Shown here: one piece after another, positions 1-7,664 of the stretch
How positions within the stretch are numbered: the stretch's first letter is position 1
Layout of the letters: each line of letters opens with the position of its first letter
Assembly: GCF_032399705.1 (NCBI RefSeq)
Contig: NZ_CP135922.1
Location: 2,232,001-2,296,000, forward strand
From: Paenibacillus sp. BIC5C1
GTDB taxonomy: Bacteria > Bacillota > Bacilli > Paenibacillales > Paenibacillaceae
DNA: 64,000 nt
Direction of reading: 5' to 3'
Position numbers and translations under genes: made by a program
The notes under the pieces: generated by a model
Told to the model about the DNA's origin: nothing
The model's input: only the letters and a program-made list of their open reading frames with translations
The model's database searches: none

Positions 1-69
1 GTGATGTCCGCCAAAGTGCTTGATTTTTGGTTTGAGAAGAACGACAGCAAAGAGCACGCGCAGCGGTAA
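1..69 (+). CDS. C-terminal tail of an unidentified protein (partial)
   Basis: An open frame enters from the left edge and stops at TAA 67-69. Only 22 residues are visible; they end in a charged tail (KNDSKEHAQR). The strong terminator at 122-156 shortly downstream fits the end of a real gene. Too little is present to name a family. Confidence 0.5.
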   Translation: MMSAKVLDFWFEKNDSKEHAQR

Positions 70-121
70 CTTTCAGTCGGGACATATTTTCGAATGACAT
101 GACAGTCCAATACAGTCACGT

Positions 122-156
122 GAGACCTAAATGACTTTTCATTTAGGTCTCTTTTT
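122..156 (+). terminator. Intrinsic terminator
   Basis: A perfect 13-bp stem (GAGACCTAAATGA at 122-134 with its complement at 139-151) encloses a CTTT loop and is followed by TTTTT. It ends the gene entering from the left edge. Confidence 0.9.
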
Positions 157-186
157 GTAAATAATTTTTTTGGGAAAGTAGGCGCC

Positions 187-411
187 ATGAATATGATCAG
201 TGATGCAGAATTGGATGCACTGCGTTTATCGGGTGAAAAAGTAAGGGTAGTACGGGACGAGATTCAGTCCAATGATGTGACAGGCATTGTAGTGGCCTGG
301 GACGGGGAGCAGGTGCTCATTCGCCGTCAGAATCGTCGTGTGGTTAAGCTTGATCGGAATTATCAGTATCAGCTGTTCAGCGAACCACGCAAGAGCCCGC
401 TCGAAGAATAG
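187..411 (+). CDS. Conserved-looking small protein, 74 aa, unknown function
   Basis: A 74-residue acidic protein with a clear reading frame, starting at ATG 187 behind a GGGAAAG stretch that is only a weak ribosome binding site. A second ATG at 193 is possible. The middle (GIVVAWDGEQVLIRRQNRRVV) alternates hydrophobic and charged residues like a small beta-barrel or SH3-like fold, but this is only an impression. It has no signal peptide, membrane segment or recognised motif. It lies alone between a terminator and the downstream carboxymuconolactone-decarboxylase-like gene, so an operon with that gene is possible. I do not recognise the family. Confidence 0.55.
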   Translation: MNMISDAELDALRLSGEKVRVVRDEIQSNDVTGIVVAWDGEQVLIRRQNRRVVKLDRNYQYQLFSEPRKSPLEE

Positions 412-527
412 GACAGGCGTTTTTAGGTTCATTTACCATGGATGTATTGGCATAATTGCACCTCTCGGGAGAAAAGATAGGTACAGTGAGAGCTTGTAAC
501 ATATCAGCCGAGAGGATGTGCGGTACC

Positions 528-857
528 ATGACATTGATGAATGATAAGGTTCATGCCTATAAAGATCAGATTGGTGAATTAAGCGACGTGCTTCCAGCTG
601 TGGTGAAGTCTTATCATGAATTCACTGGAGAATGTTTTCAGGCAGGTGAGATTGATGCCAAGACCAAACAGCTGATTGCGCTGGGCATTGGTTTGTTTGC
701 AAACAATGAGGTATGTACGTTTTACCACGTGGAAGAAGCACGTGCCAAAGGAGCGACCGATCAGGAGATTATGGAGACGGTTGCTGTGGCTGGAGCAGTT
801 GGCGGAGGCCATGCGTTGTCTCAGGGTGCATTGAGAGTACAGAAGGCTTTACATTAA
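528..857 (+). CDS. Carboxymuconolactone decarboxylase/AhpD-like family protein
   Basis: A protein of about 110 residues of the CMD/AhpD-like fold. The region with FTGECF, then KQLIALGIGLFANNEVC-TFYH, then GAVGGGHALSQG is the family signature. The Cys and His of the C-x-x-x-H motif (EVCTFYH) are present, but the first Cys of the AhpD C-x-x-C pair is Asn. A thioredoxin-like disulfide relay is therefore not expected and a peroxidase role is uncertain. The frame is open upstream to TTG 456, but AGAGG at 511-515 and the usual family N-terminus favour ATG 528 (ATG 516 and 537 are also in frame). A bidirectional terminator follows. Confidence 0.8.
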   Translation: MTLMNDKVHAYKDQIGELSDVLPAVVKSYHEFTGECFQAGEIDAKTKQLIALGIGLFANNEVCTFYHVEEARAKGATDQEIMETVAVAGAVGGGHALSQGALRVQKALH

Positions 858-895
858 AATCAATTTCAATATCACTGTAGACAAAGATAGACGAA

Positions 896-930
896 GAAAA
901 GGCTCCGGTTATAACCGAAGCCTTTTCGTG
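896..930. terminator. Bidirectional terminator between convergent genes
   Basis: GAAAAGGCT at 896-904 pairs with AGCCTTTTC at 919-927, and an inner CGGTT/AACCG extends the stem. Pyrimidine-rich flanks on both strands let it serve the gene ending at 857 (+) and the one ending at 937 (-). Confidence 0.8.
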
Positions 931-936
931 TTTAAC

Positions 937-1401
937 TTATATTTTGCCCAGCATCTTGTTATACATAAACTGTCCCGTTACCCGGCGTGCTGTTACGTAA
1001 CGATCATTGAAGTAAGGATTGGATAATTGAGTGATGCTGACACCCTTGCTGCTTGAAGCATGAGCGAATTGTCCGCCCCCGATATATACACCTGTATGTG
1101 AAATGCCATTGCCCATCGTATTAAAGAATACCAGGTCACCCGTACGCAGATTAGCTTTGGATACCGGAGTGCCGGCCTTAGCTTGTTGCTGGGAAGTGCG
1201 TGGTAATTCAATGCTATATTTGTTGAAAATATATCTCATAAATCCAGAGCAATCAAATCCGGCCAATGTTGTGCCGCCCCATTTGTAAGGTATGCCTGTC
1301 ATGTTGTTAACGACGGTGTTAATACTGCTTGCCTCTGTGCTTGCTGCACCGGATGTAAATAGAACTGCTGCTCCAAAAATGGAGATGATAAGCTTTTTCA
1401 A
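937..1401 (-). CDS. Secreted NlpC/P60 peptidoglycan endopeptidase
   Basis: This 154-residue protein has a signal peptide (MKKL then a hydrophobic run, processing near residue 24) and a single NlpC/P60 domain filling the rest. The catalytic Cys51 (FDCSGF), His102 (SHTGVYIG) and a third polar residue, His114 (FAHASS), are in place. The family cleaves stem peptides of peptidoglycan, typically the D-Glu to diamino-acid bond. No SH3b or LysM anchor is present, so it should be released or act by substrate binding alone. The start is TTG at 1399-1401 with AGGGAG about 13 nt upstream. The leader contains a c-di-AMP riboswitch, which fits known control of cell-wall hydrolases by c-di-AMP. Confidence 0.92.
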   Translation of the reverse strand: MKKLIISIFGAAVLFTSGAASTEASSINTVVNNMTGIPYKWGGTTLAGFDCSGFMRYIFNKYSIELPRTSQQQAKAGTPVSKANLRTGDLVFFNTMGNGISHTGVYIGGGQFAHASSSKGVSITQLSNPYFNDRYVTARRVTGQFMYNKMLGKI

Positions 1402-1407
1402 AATTTT

Positions 1408-1545
1408 TGTTCTCCCTTCGATGCCTACGGAGTTAGCTAAGGGTTCGGTAGAAGGTTCCCTATATTTCCTATGTATAAGAATAATTCACCCAAAATGGTT
1501 CCCCCGTTTTCAAACATGAAACTCGGCAAATGAATAATTAAGTTT
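1408..1545 (-). promoter_or_regulatory. c-di-AMP riboswitch (ydaO/yuaA type)
   Basis: Read on the minus strand, the leader of the NlpC/P60 gene shows the conserved ydaO blocks in order: ACGGGGGAACC, GGGTGAAT, ATAGGGAACC, ACCGAACCC, TAGCTAAC and CGTAGGC, ending near GAAGGGAG. This class binds cyclic di-AMP and commonly controls cell-wall hydrolases and potassium or osmolyte transporters. There is almost no room between the 3' end of the aptamer and the TTG start, and the ribosome binding site AGGGAG lies at the aptamer edge. I infer control at translation initiation, because no separate terminator hairpin is visible. The outer (P1) boundary is approximate. Confidence 0.88.
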
Positions 1546-1800
1546 TTGTAACCTTTTGAAACTATATTGCATAAATGCGAAAATGTCAAACCGTTCTTGA
1601 ACACTTCTTATCATCTCAATGTTAACGGAATTATCGCTTTTTATGTAGAAATAACTCGAATGAAGTGTTTTAATAGATGACAAAAAAGTAACTACTGTTT
1701 CAGAGGGAAAGAAATTGGACAATTTATTGGCTTTCTCACATACGATTAGACTAGAATTAGTAGGTTAAGCCAATGAATTTGTTACATATTGTTGCAAATA
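1546..1800. other. AT-rich intergenic region without a supported gene
   Basis: About 250 bases between the riboswitch and the pectate lyase promoter. A 70-codon open frame on the minus strand (1510-1722) has no ribosome binding site and overlaps the riboswitch, so I do not call it. The promoter of the minus-strand endopeptidase should lie here; I could not fix it. Confidence 0.5.
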
Positions 1801-1829
1801 TTGACAAAATACAACTTTTTGCATAGACT
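1801..1829 (+). promoter_or_regulatory. Sigma-A-type promoter of the pectate lyase gene
   Basis: TTGACA at 1801-1806, a 17-nt spacer, and TAGACT at 1824-1829. The -35 is consensus and the -10 matches at four of six positions. The predicted untranslated leader is about 115 nt and contains an AAGGAGG (1890-1896) that is too far from any start codon to be the working ribosome binding site. Confidence 0.65.
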
Positions 1830-1951
1830 TCTAATTATGAGTTCCATTTATTGGATTTAAAGAAATAGTTTGAGTTTTAAAACAAATATAAGGAGGAAGT
1901 AGGCGCAAGGAAAACAGTTTGCAGAAAATGAATTGGGGAGTGTTCTAAACG

Positions 1952-2911
1952 ATGGTGAAGGAACAAGCAAGGTTTGCATCTTTGGTTATGGCATGTACAA
2001 TGGTTTTCTCTGTTATCGGAATGGTATTTCAGCCTGCTGTTAAGGTATCTGCTGCAGACGCCTCTGGAACAACAGCAAGTATCTCAGATATTTTGAAGAA
2101 TCAACGTCCTGACGGGGGATGGAAGAAGGATTACAAAGAAACAAGTGGTGAGTGGGCCAAATCTACGATTGATAACAAAGCTACATACTCAGAAATTAGA
2201 AGACTAGCCAAAGAATTTAAAAAGACGAATGATCCGCGATATTCGGCTGCTGCCATCAGAGGAATCAACTTTTTGTTAGATATGCAGTACTCCAATGGAG
2301 GATGGCCGCAAGTATACCAGAGCTCAGGCTATCACAAACACATTACCTTCAACGACGATGCCATGATTAATGTCATGTACATGCTGGATGAAGTAGGTGC
2401 ACGTAAAGGTGATTTCTCATTCATCGACAGCTCTCTTGCGGATCGCAGTAAAAAATCAGTTGCCAAAGGTGTGGATGCTATTCTCAATACTCAGGTTGTA
2501 GCAAATGGTAAACTGACTGCATGGGGACAGCAGCATGATTCCAGCTCCCTAAAACCTGCAGGAGCAAGGATTTATGAAGTGCCTTCTCTAAGTGCTGGAG
2601 AGAGCAGTACGATTGTAAAGTTTTTGAAAACAAGACCGTCGAACTCGAAAATTAAGGCTTCAATTCAAGCAGCAGAATCCTGGTTCAACAACGTTAAAAT
2701 TACAGGATACAAGTATGTCAGAGAAAACGGAGATAGCAAACTCGTAGCTGATTCAGGTGCAGCGCCAATTTGGGCACGTTTTTACGAAATTGGAACGGAT
2801 AAACCGATCTTTGTAGGACGTGATGGGGTTGTGAAATACAAACTCAGCGATATTGATAAGGAAAGAAGGGGCGGGTATGCCTGGTACGGCAACTGGCCTT
2901 CTAAGATCTAA
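1952..2911 (+). CDS. pelA: Secreted pectate lyase, polysaccharide lyase family 10
   Basis: A 319-residue protein with a signal peptide (cleavage near VSAAD, residues 33-36) and one catalytic domain. It carries family PL10 features: GGWPQVYQ, FNDDAM, W191GQQHD, YEVPSLS followed by GES, and RFYEIGTDKPIF followed by GRDG near the C-terminus. PL10 enzymes cleave polygalacturonate by beta-elimination in an (alpha/alpha) toroid fold with calcium. The start ATG 1952 has GGGGAG about 12 nt upstream. No carbohydrate-binding or anchoring module is present, so it should be freely secreted. It has its own promoter and is separated from the downstream locus by a tRNA gene and terminator, so joint regulation with the alpha-galactoside genes is not shown. 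Confidence 0.93.
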   Translation: MVKEQARFASLVMACTMVFSVIGMVFQPAVKVSAADASGTTASISDILKNQRPDGGWKKDYKETSGEWAKSTIDNKATYSEIRRLAKEFKKTNDPRYSAAAIRGINFLLDMQYSNGGWPQVYQSSGYHKHITFNDDAMINVMYMLDEVGARKGDFSFIDSSLADRSKKSVAKGVDAILNTQVVANGKLTAWGQQHDSSSLKPAGARIYEVPSLSAGESSTIVKFLKTRPSNSKIKASIQAAESWFNNVKITGYKYVRENGDSKLVADSGAAPIWARFYEIGTDKPIFVGRDGVVKYKLSDIDKERRGGYAWYGNWPSKI

Positions 2912-2954
2912 TTTATAAAAAGCTTTACACGTTAGAAGAGGATTTATTTATTTG

Positions 2955-2984
2955 TTGACACTAATTACCTGCACATGATATATT
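2955..2984 (+). promoter_or_regulatory. Promoter of the tRNA-Leu gene
   Basis: TTGACA at 2955-2960 and TATATT at 2979-2984 with an 18-nt spacer, placed about 45 nt before the mature tRNA 5' end. Confidence 0.75.
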
Positions 2985-3027
2985 ATCTCTTGTCGCCGCG
3001 ATGTAATTTCTCGGAGATAAGAGATAC

Positions 3028-3111
<84 letters not shown>

Positions 3112-3128
3112 TCATGTGTAACACCAAG

Positions 3129-3174
3129 AAAGGTTCCTAGAATGGCATTGTTGCCACTTTAGGAACCTTTTTTT
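3129..3174 (+). terminator. Intrinsic terminator after tRNA-Leu
   Basis: An 11-bp stem AAAGGTTCCTA (3129-3139) with its complement at 3160-3170, an inner TGGCA/TGCCA helix, then a T run. Confidence 0.9.
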
Positions 3175-3325
3175 ATTTGTTTGCAGATTTTGATATTTGC
3201 TCATCCTGATTTTTTTCTACCCATTCCCTCGACTTGAGCAAAGATGAAGTTTTCATTTGTTTATTTATCCATTAATGGAAATATGTTTGTTCTGCGACGG
3301 TTTGCCCCTATAATTCAGGTTAATT

Positions 3326-3378
3326 GTACGTAAAATACCGAATTGTACCTATCTTGGGAATGCATCATCCACTATTCT
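3326..3378 (+). promoter_or_regulatory. Putative AraC-activated promoter of the GH27 gene
   Basis: Two same-direction boxes, GTACGT at 3326-3331 and GTACCT at 3345-3350, start 19 nt apart, close to two helical turns. A -10-like TATTCT lies at 3373-3378, with a poor -35 directly next to the second box, as expected when an AraC-type activator touches RNA polymerase. The surrounding sequence from about 3272 to 3401 is recognisably similar to the promoter region of the first importer at about 10027-10157. The nearby membrane AraC gene is the obvious candidate regulator, by inference. Confidence 0.6.
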
Positions 3379-3386
3379 CTTCTCGT

Positions 3387-3401
3387 ATGGAAGCGCTATC
3401 A
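3387..3401 (+). promoter_or_regulatory. Catabolite-responsive element (cre), GH27 promoter
   Basis: ATGGAAGCGCTATCA matches the CcpA consensus WTGNAANCGNWNNCW at every defined position. It begins about 9 nt after the predicted -10, so it would cover the transcription start, a repressing position. CcpA control is inferred from known cre function. Confidence 0.7.
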
Positions 3402-3443
3402 ACAGGAATTTGAATGACCAAATTCAGAGGGGGTAGGGATAAT

Positions 3444-6400
3444 TTGAAACGAATCGGAAAAAGGATTGCAATGTGTTTCATGGTATTCATGATTGCGGCG
3501 GTGCAGTTCGGGATAACCGGAACAACAGGTAATGTGGCACAAGCAGCAGATAAGAGTCTGGCCCAAAAGCCGTATATGGGTTGGAGCAGTTACAGCATGC
3601 AGGTATATGACGGGGCGGGTAACTGGACATCGGCCGAGAGTATTAAGAAGCAATCGGACGCCATGCGCGAGAAGCTGCAAGCCCATGGATATGAATACAT
3701 TAATATTGATGCTGGCTGGAACGGTGACGAAGATGAATACGGCCGTCCAATTCCGAGTACTGTTCTTTATCCAAATGGATTTCAGGAGGTCATCGATTAT
3801 GTCCATAATAACGGACAGAAGATCGGGATCTATCTCATTCCGGGATTATCCATCACAGCCTATGATAAAAATCTTGAGGTGTATGGGACGGGCGGGGCAT
3901 GTCGTATGCAAGATATTGCAGTAAAACCGCTTGTTGTTATGGATGCTTGGGATTCGTACACGTACAAAATTGATTTTTCAAACCCTTGCTCACAGAAGTA
4001 CATTGACTCCATCGCGGATCTTCTGGGCGAGTGGGGTATCAACTTTGTCAAATTCGACAGTGTGACGCCAGGATCGGGAATTAATAACCTGAGCCGGGAT
4101 GCACGCGGTGATGTGGAGGCTTGGTCCAAAGCCCTGGATAGAAATAACATCTGGTTTGAGCTTTCCTGGGCGCTTGACCACAATTACGTGGACTTCTGGA
4201 AAAAGTATGCGAACGGCTGGAGGATCGACTGGGATGTTGAAGCCTATGACAGCAGTAAGGGATTGACCGAATGGTCAAGTATTTCCCGCTTATTTCCCAT
4301 AGCGGCCCTCTGGTGGCGTGATGCAGGTCCAGGAGGCTGGAACGATTTTGATTCCCTGAATGTCGGGAATGGCTCGATGGATGGTCTGACCAGGGACGAG
4401 CGGAAGACCGCTACCACGTTCTGGGCAATCTCTTCAGCACCGCTTTATACAGGTAATGATCTGACCAGACTGGACAGCTATGGACTGGAGCTGCTGACGA
4501 ATGATGAAGTCATTGCGGTCAATCAGGCCGGACGTCCAGCGCATCCCGTTTCCATGGACACCAAACAGCAGGTTTGGTATGCCAATAACGGAGATGGTAC
4601 GTACAACGTAGCTCTGTTCAATCTGGGCAATCGGAGTGCCGAGGTCAAAGTGAAATGGAGTGATATTGGCCTCGAGGGTCCGGCTTCGGTCCGTGATCTC
4701 TGGAGCCATTCCGAACTGGGGAATTTTAATCATGAATTCAGTGGCGGCGTACTGGAACCCCATGCTTCCCGGATGCTTAAGGTAACCGCACTGAGCGGCA
4801 CATCAGCTGTTAATGATGATGATACGGGCATGCGCTATAGTGGGGATTGGAAGCGGAACGGGGGCAAGGAGCAAATCGATGGCAGACAGGATCTGAGCAT
4901 CGCCATTACGGATTCCTCGACTACTGGTCCAGCGAAGATGAATACGCAGCAAGGAGCTGACTTGGAAGCTGGAGTTGACCCAACCGCGAATACAGAAAAT
5001 GTAGCAAATGCTGCTTCCATGGATGCGGCTGCTGTTACCGAAGTGGTTTACATTAATGATGATGATAGCCATATTCAGTACAACGGTTCATGGAGTCAAA
5101 ATAGCGGCAGAGGTTTCGGAGATTACAAAGATGATGTACATTTTACTGAGGATGACGGCGATTATTTTGAATATACCTTCACGGGCACAGGTATTGATTT
5201 GCTGACGGAGAAGGACAAGGGTCTGGGAGACATGATAGTCACACTCGACGATGGAACGCCTGAGACGGTTAGCGCTGATACCGATGGTGAACGAGAAGTC
5301 CAACAGTTGCTGTATAGTGCTGCTGGATTGACTAACGGTTCGCATACCCTGAAAGTCGTCAAACAATCGGGCCAGTATATGCTGCTGGATGCGCTTAGAG
5401 TAACAAGGGAAATTCCCACCGGAGGGCAGAACAGCACCATTAGTCCCCCTTCTGCTGACTTTGACAAGGCAACAGAACAACAGAAGGACATTACTGTCAC
5501 GCTCACATTGAACGGTAATACATTAACTGGCATTGAAAATGACGAAGTAATGCTCAGTGAAGACGACTACACGGTGGTCGATGACCAACTGAACATCAAG
5601 AAAGAATATCTCACCCAACTGCATGTAGGAACAACGGACTTCATTGTCAATTTCAGTGCTGGTGATCCGCAAACTCTTACTGTTCGAGTTAGCGATACAA
5701 CGGGCATTCGTTATGTCCTGATCAATAACGACGATCCGGCAATTAAATATAATGGCTCATGGTCCCGCAGCACGGGGCGAGGTATGGGCGACTATAAGGA
5801 TGATGTACAGTATACCGAGACGAATGGTGATTCCTTTGAATATACCTTCAGAGGAACTGGGATCCAGCTGTTCACGGAGGTGGACCAGTCACAGGGAGAT
5901 ATGGATATCTATGTGGATGGCCAATTCAAGGAAACGGTCAGTGCGTATCGCAACGGAAGATTGGCACAGCAGAATCTATACAGCATATCGGGCCTGCCTG
6001 ATGGGCAGCACACGCTGAAGGCCGTCAAGAAATCAGGTAGATTTATGCTGCTTGATATGCTCAAGGTTGAGCTCCCGAATATGATTAATCCGGTGAATGC
6101 GAGCTTTGACAAATTAGCTTCTGCTCAGGCTGACATTGATGTCACGCTGCTGATCCAGGCGGGAAGCTTTAAGGGCATTACCAACGGTTCCAATGAACTG
6201 ACACGAGGTACTGATTATACGATTAATGGCGACCGCGTTACACTGAGCAAAACGTATCTTGCTGCCCAGCCTTTGGGAACGTTAAATCTCAGTTTTTCCT
6301 TCGGTGGTGATTATCTCAATGACGTACATTCAACGACGTCGGATGGAGATTTCTTCGAATACACCTTCAATGGTACCGGAATAAGCTTGATTACACCTAT

Positions 6401-7373
6401 GGGACCGGAGCAAGGGGAAGTGGATATCTATGTCGATGGACAGCTGAAACAAACCGTGAATGCATACAGTCCGAGTCGCCAAATGATGCAGGAGATATAC
6501 AGCATCTCAGGACTGGTGAAAGGTCAACATACACTCAAAGTTGTGAAAAAATCTGGTGATCTTATGCTGGCCGATCAACTGAAATTTACTGTCCCTACTG
6601 GAAACGGAAACGGTGAACCGACGAATCCGTCCAATCCGTCGAATCCAGGTGGTCCATCCAATCCAGGCGGACCATCGACTTCAGTCGCGCAGCCTTCAGA
6701 CACTTCTGTGCCAGCGCCAACTCCTGAATCCGGAACAACTGACGGGACAACAGGAACGGATGATGCTCAGGATATTCCGTATAAGAAGTATATCCAAGGC
6801 TATCCGGGCGGGTTGTTCAAGCCAGATAACGAACTCACCCGTGCAGAGATGGCAACCATACTCGCAATGGTATCTGAGAAAGAAGCCACGGGATCTGCTG
6901 TTGCATTCAGTGACGTTAAAACTGAATATTGGGGAGCCGACGCCATTGCTAAGGTAAGCAAGATGGGGCTTATGAATGGCTACAAGGATGGCACGTTTAA
7001 GCCAAATCAGCCATTGACTCGTGCGGAGATGGCCACTCTTGTGTCCCTTCTCGGTCCGGCTTCCGAGAATTCAGGCGATGGATTCTCGGATATCGGTGGC
7101 CACTGGGCCAAGGAAGCCATTTTGAAAGCGCAAAGCGCAGGCGTTTTGAAAGGTTATAGTGATGGAACTTTTCGACCGAATGCCTTACTGACAAGAGCGG
7201 AAGCCGTTGTAGCAATCAACAGAGTTTTGGGCAGAGCACCGCTCACGAACGTTTCGCAACCGCAGTGGAAGGATGTTCCTTCCACGCATTGGGCCTTTGG
7301 TGATGTTGAAGCAGCATCCGCTGATCAGATTGTAAAACCCCGGACAGAAGGGGAAGAACCGAAGAAGAAATGA
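3444..7373 (+). CDS. Surface-anchored GH27 family glycosidase with beta-repeat, X2 and SLH modules
   Basis: Likely function: alpha-galactosidase or a related GH27 activity (some members are beta-L-arabinopyranosidases) on extracellular glycan. A strong AGAGGGGG at 3426-3433 favours TTG 3444 as the start; ATG 3414 also lies in frame. Residues below count from ATG 3414 (subtract 10 for TTG). A signal peptide runs to about 45 (QAAD). The GH27 barrel covers about 50-375 (MGWSSY, INIDAGWNG); the expected nucleophile is Asp215 (FVKFDSV) and the acid/base Asp274 (RIDWDV). A beta-sandwich follows to about 460. Next come jelly-roll-like repeats at about 545-663, 766-885 and a shortened one at 966-1060, alternating with X2-like Ig modules at about 682-760 and 896-965. 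A Pro/Gly/Ser linker (1063-1118) leads to SLH motifs at 1123-1153, 1165-1215 and 1224-1273 that bind the cell-wall polymer. A fourth SLH begins but ends in a charged tail. Confidence 0.88.
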   Translation: MKRIGKRIAMCFMVFMIAAVQFGITGTTGNVAQAADKSLAQKPYMGWSSYSMQVYDGAGNWTSAESIKKQSDAMREKLQAHGYEYINIDAGWNGDEDEYGRPIPSTVLYPNGFQEVIDYVHNNGQKIGIYLIPGLSITAYDKNLEVYGTGGACRMQDIAVKPLVVMDAWDSYTYKIDFSNPCSQKYIDSIADLLGEWGINFVKFDSVTPGSGINNLSRDARGDVEAWSKALDRNNIWFELSWALDHNYVDFWKKYANGWRIDWDVEAYDSSKGLTEWSSISRLFPIAALWWRDAGPGGWNDFDSLNVGNGSMDGLTRDERKTATTFWAISSAPLYTGNDLTRLDSYGLELLTNDEVIAVNQAGRPAHPVSMDTKQQVWYANNGDGTYNVALFNLGNRSAEVKVKWSDIGLEGPASVRDLWSHSELGNFNHEFSGGVLEPHASRMLKVTALSGTSAVNDDDTGMRYSGDWKRNGGKEQIDGRQDLSIAITDSSTTGPAKMNTQQGADLEAGVDPTANTENVANAASMDAAAVTEVVYINDDDSHIQYNGSWSQNSGRGFGDYKDDVHFTEDDGDYFEYTFTGTGIDLLTEKDKGLGDMIVTLDDGTPETVSADTDGEREVQQLLYSAAGLTNGSHTLKVVKQSGQYMLLDALRVTREIPTGGQNSTISPPSADFDKATEQQKDITVTLTLNGNTLTGIENDEVMLSEDDYTVVDDQLNIKKEYLTQLHVGTTDFIVNFSAGDPQTLTVRVSDTTGIRYVLINNDDPAIKYNGSWSRSTGRGMGDYKDDVQYTETNGDSFEYTFRGTGIQLFTEVDQSQGDMDIYVDGQFKETVSAYRNGRLAQQNLYSISGLPDGQHTLKAVKKSGRFMLLDMLKVELPNMINPVNASFDKLASAQADIDVTLLIQAGSFKGITNGSNELTRGTDYTINGDRVTLSKTYLAAQPLGTLNLSFSFGGDYLNDVHSTTSDGDFFEYTFNGTGISLITPMGPEQGEVDIYVDGQLKQTVNAYSPSRQMMQEIYSISGLVKGQHTLKVVKKSGDLMLADQLKFTVPTGNGNGEPTNPSNPSNPGGPSNPGGPSTSVAQPSDTSVPAPTPESGTTDGTTGTDDAQDIPYKKYIQGYPGGLFKPDNELTRAEMATILAMVSEKEATGSAVAFSDVKTEYWGADAIAKVSKMGLMNGYKDGTFKPNQPLTRAEMATLVSLLGPASENSGDGFSDIGGHWAKEAILKAQSAGVLKGYSDGTFRPNALLTRAEAVVAINRVLGRAPLTNVSQPQWKDVPSTHWAFGDVEAASADQIVKPRTEGEEPKKK

Positions 7374-7387
7374 TGTGAACTAGGATT

Positions 7388-7412
7388 GGGGGGCCATCTC
7401 GGCCCCTTTTTT
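7388..7412 (+). terminator. Intrinsic terminator after the GH27 gene
   Basis: GGGGCC (7390-7395), loop ATCTC, GGCCCC (7401-7406), then six T residues. Confidence 0.9.
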
Positions 7413-7664
7413 CTGAATGTTAAGGAGTTATGGAAAAGGAGGCTTACTATAAAAAATACACTATTGGAGTCGCAGATCATCTCAAACCAAAGAGCTTCGG
7501 AAATGTTAAAAAAAGCAATGATAATCGTCTTTTTATCGTTGCCTTTTATTCATTCCCGAATGAAATACGATGGAAGAATGAGATAAAACAATTGACTAAC
7601 CCGGAAAATATTATTATCTTTGATAACGCTACCAATACCTCAAGGAGGGGGAGGAGGGTTACCC

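Noticed and set aside
1919..1948. Nine-codon frame (TTG to TAA) before the pectate lyase gene
   Set aside because: The good AAGGAGG upstream is about 22 nt away, too far for initiation at this TTG; no evidence of a leader function.
5040..6560. Repeated DNA that could suggest a tandem repeat or CRISPR-like array
   Set aside because: The repeats are protein-coding modules of about 120 codons with diverged sequence, not short identical repeats with spacers.
6613..6957. Plus-strand frame in the linker/SLH part of the GH27 gene
   Set aside because: Overlaps the repetitive linker in another frame; low-complexity product.
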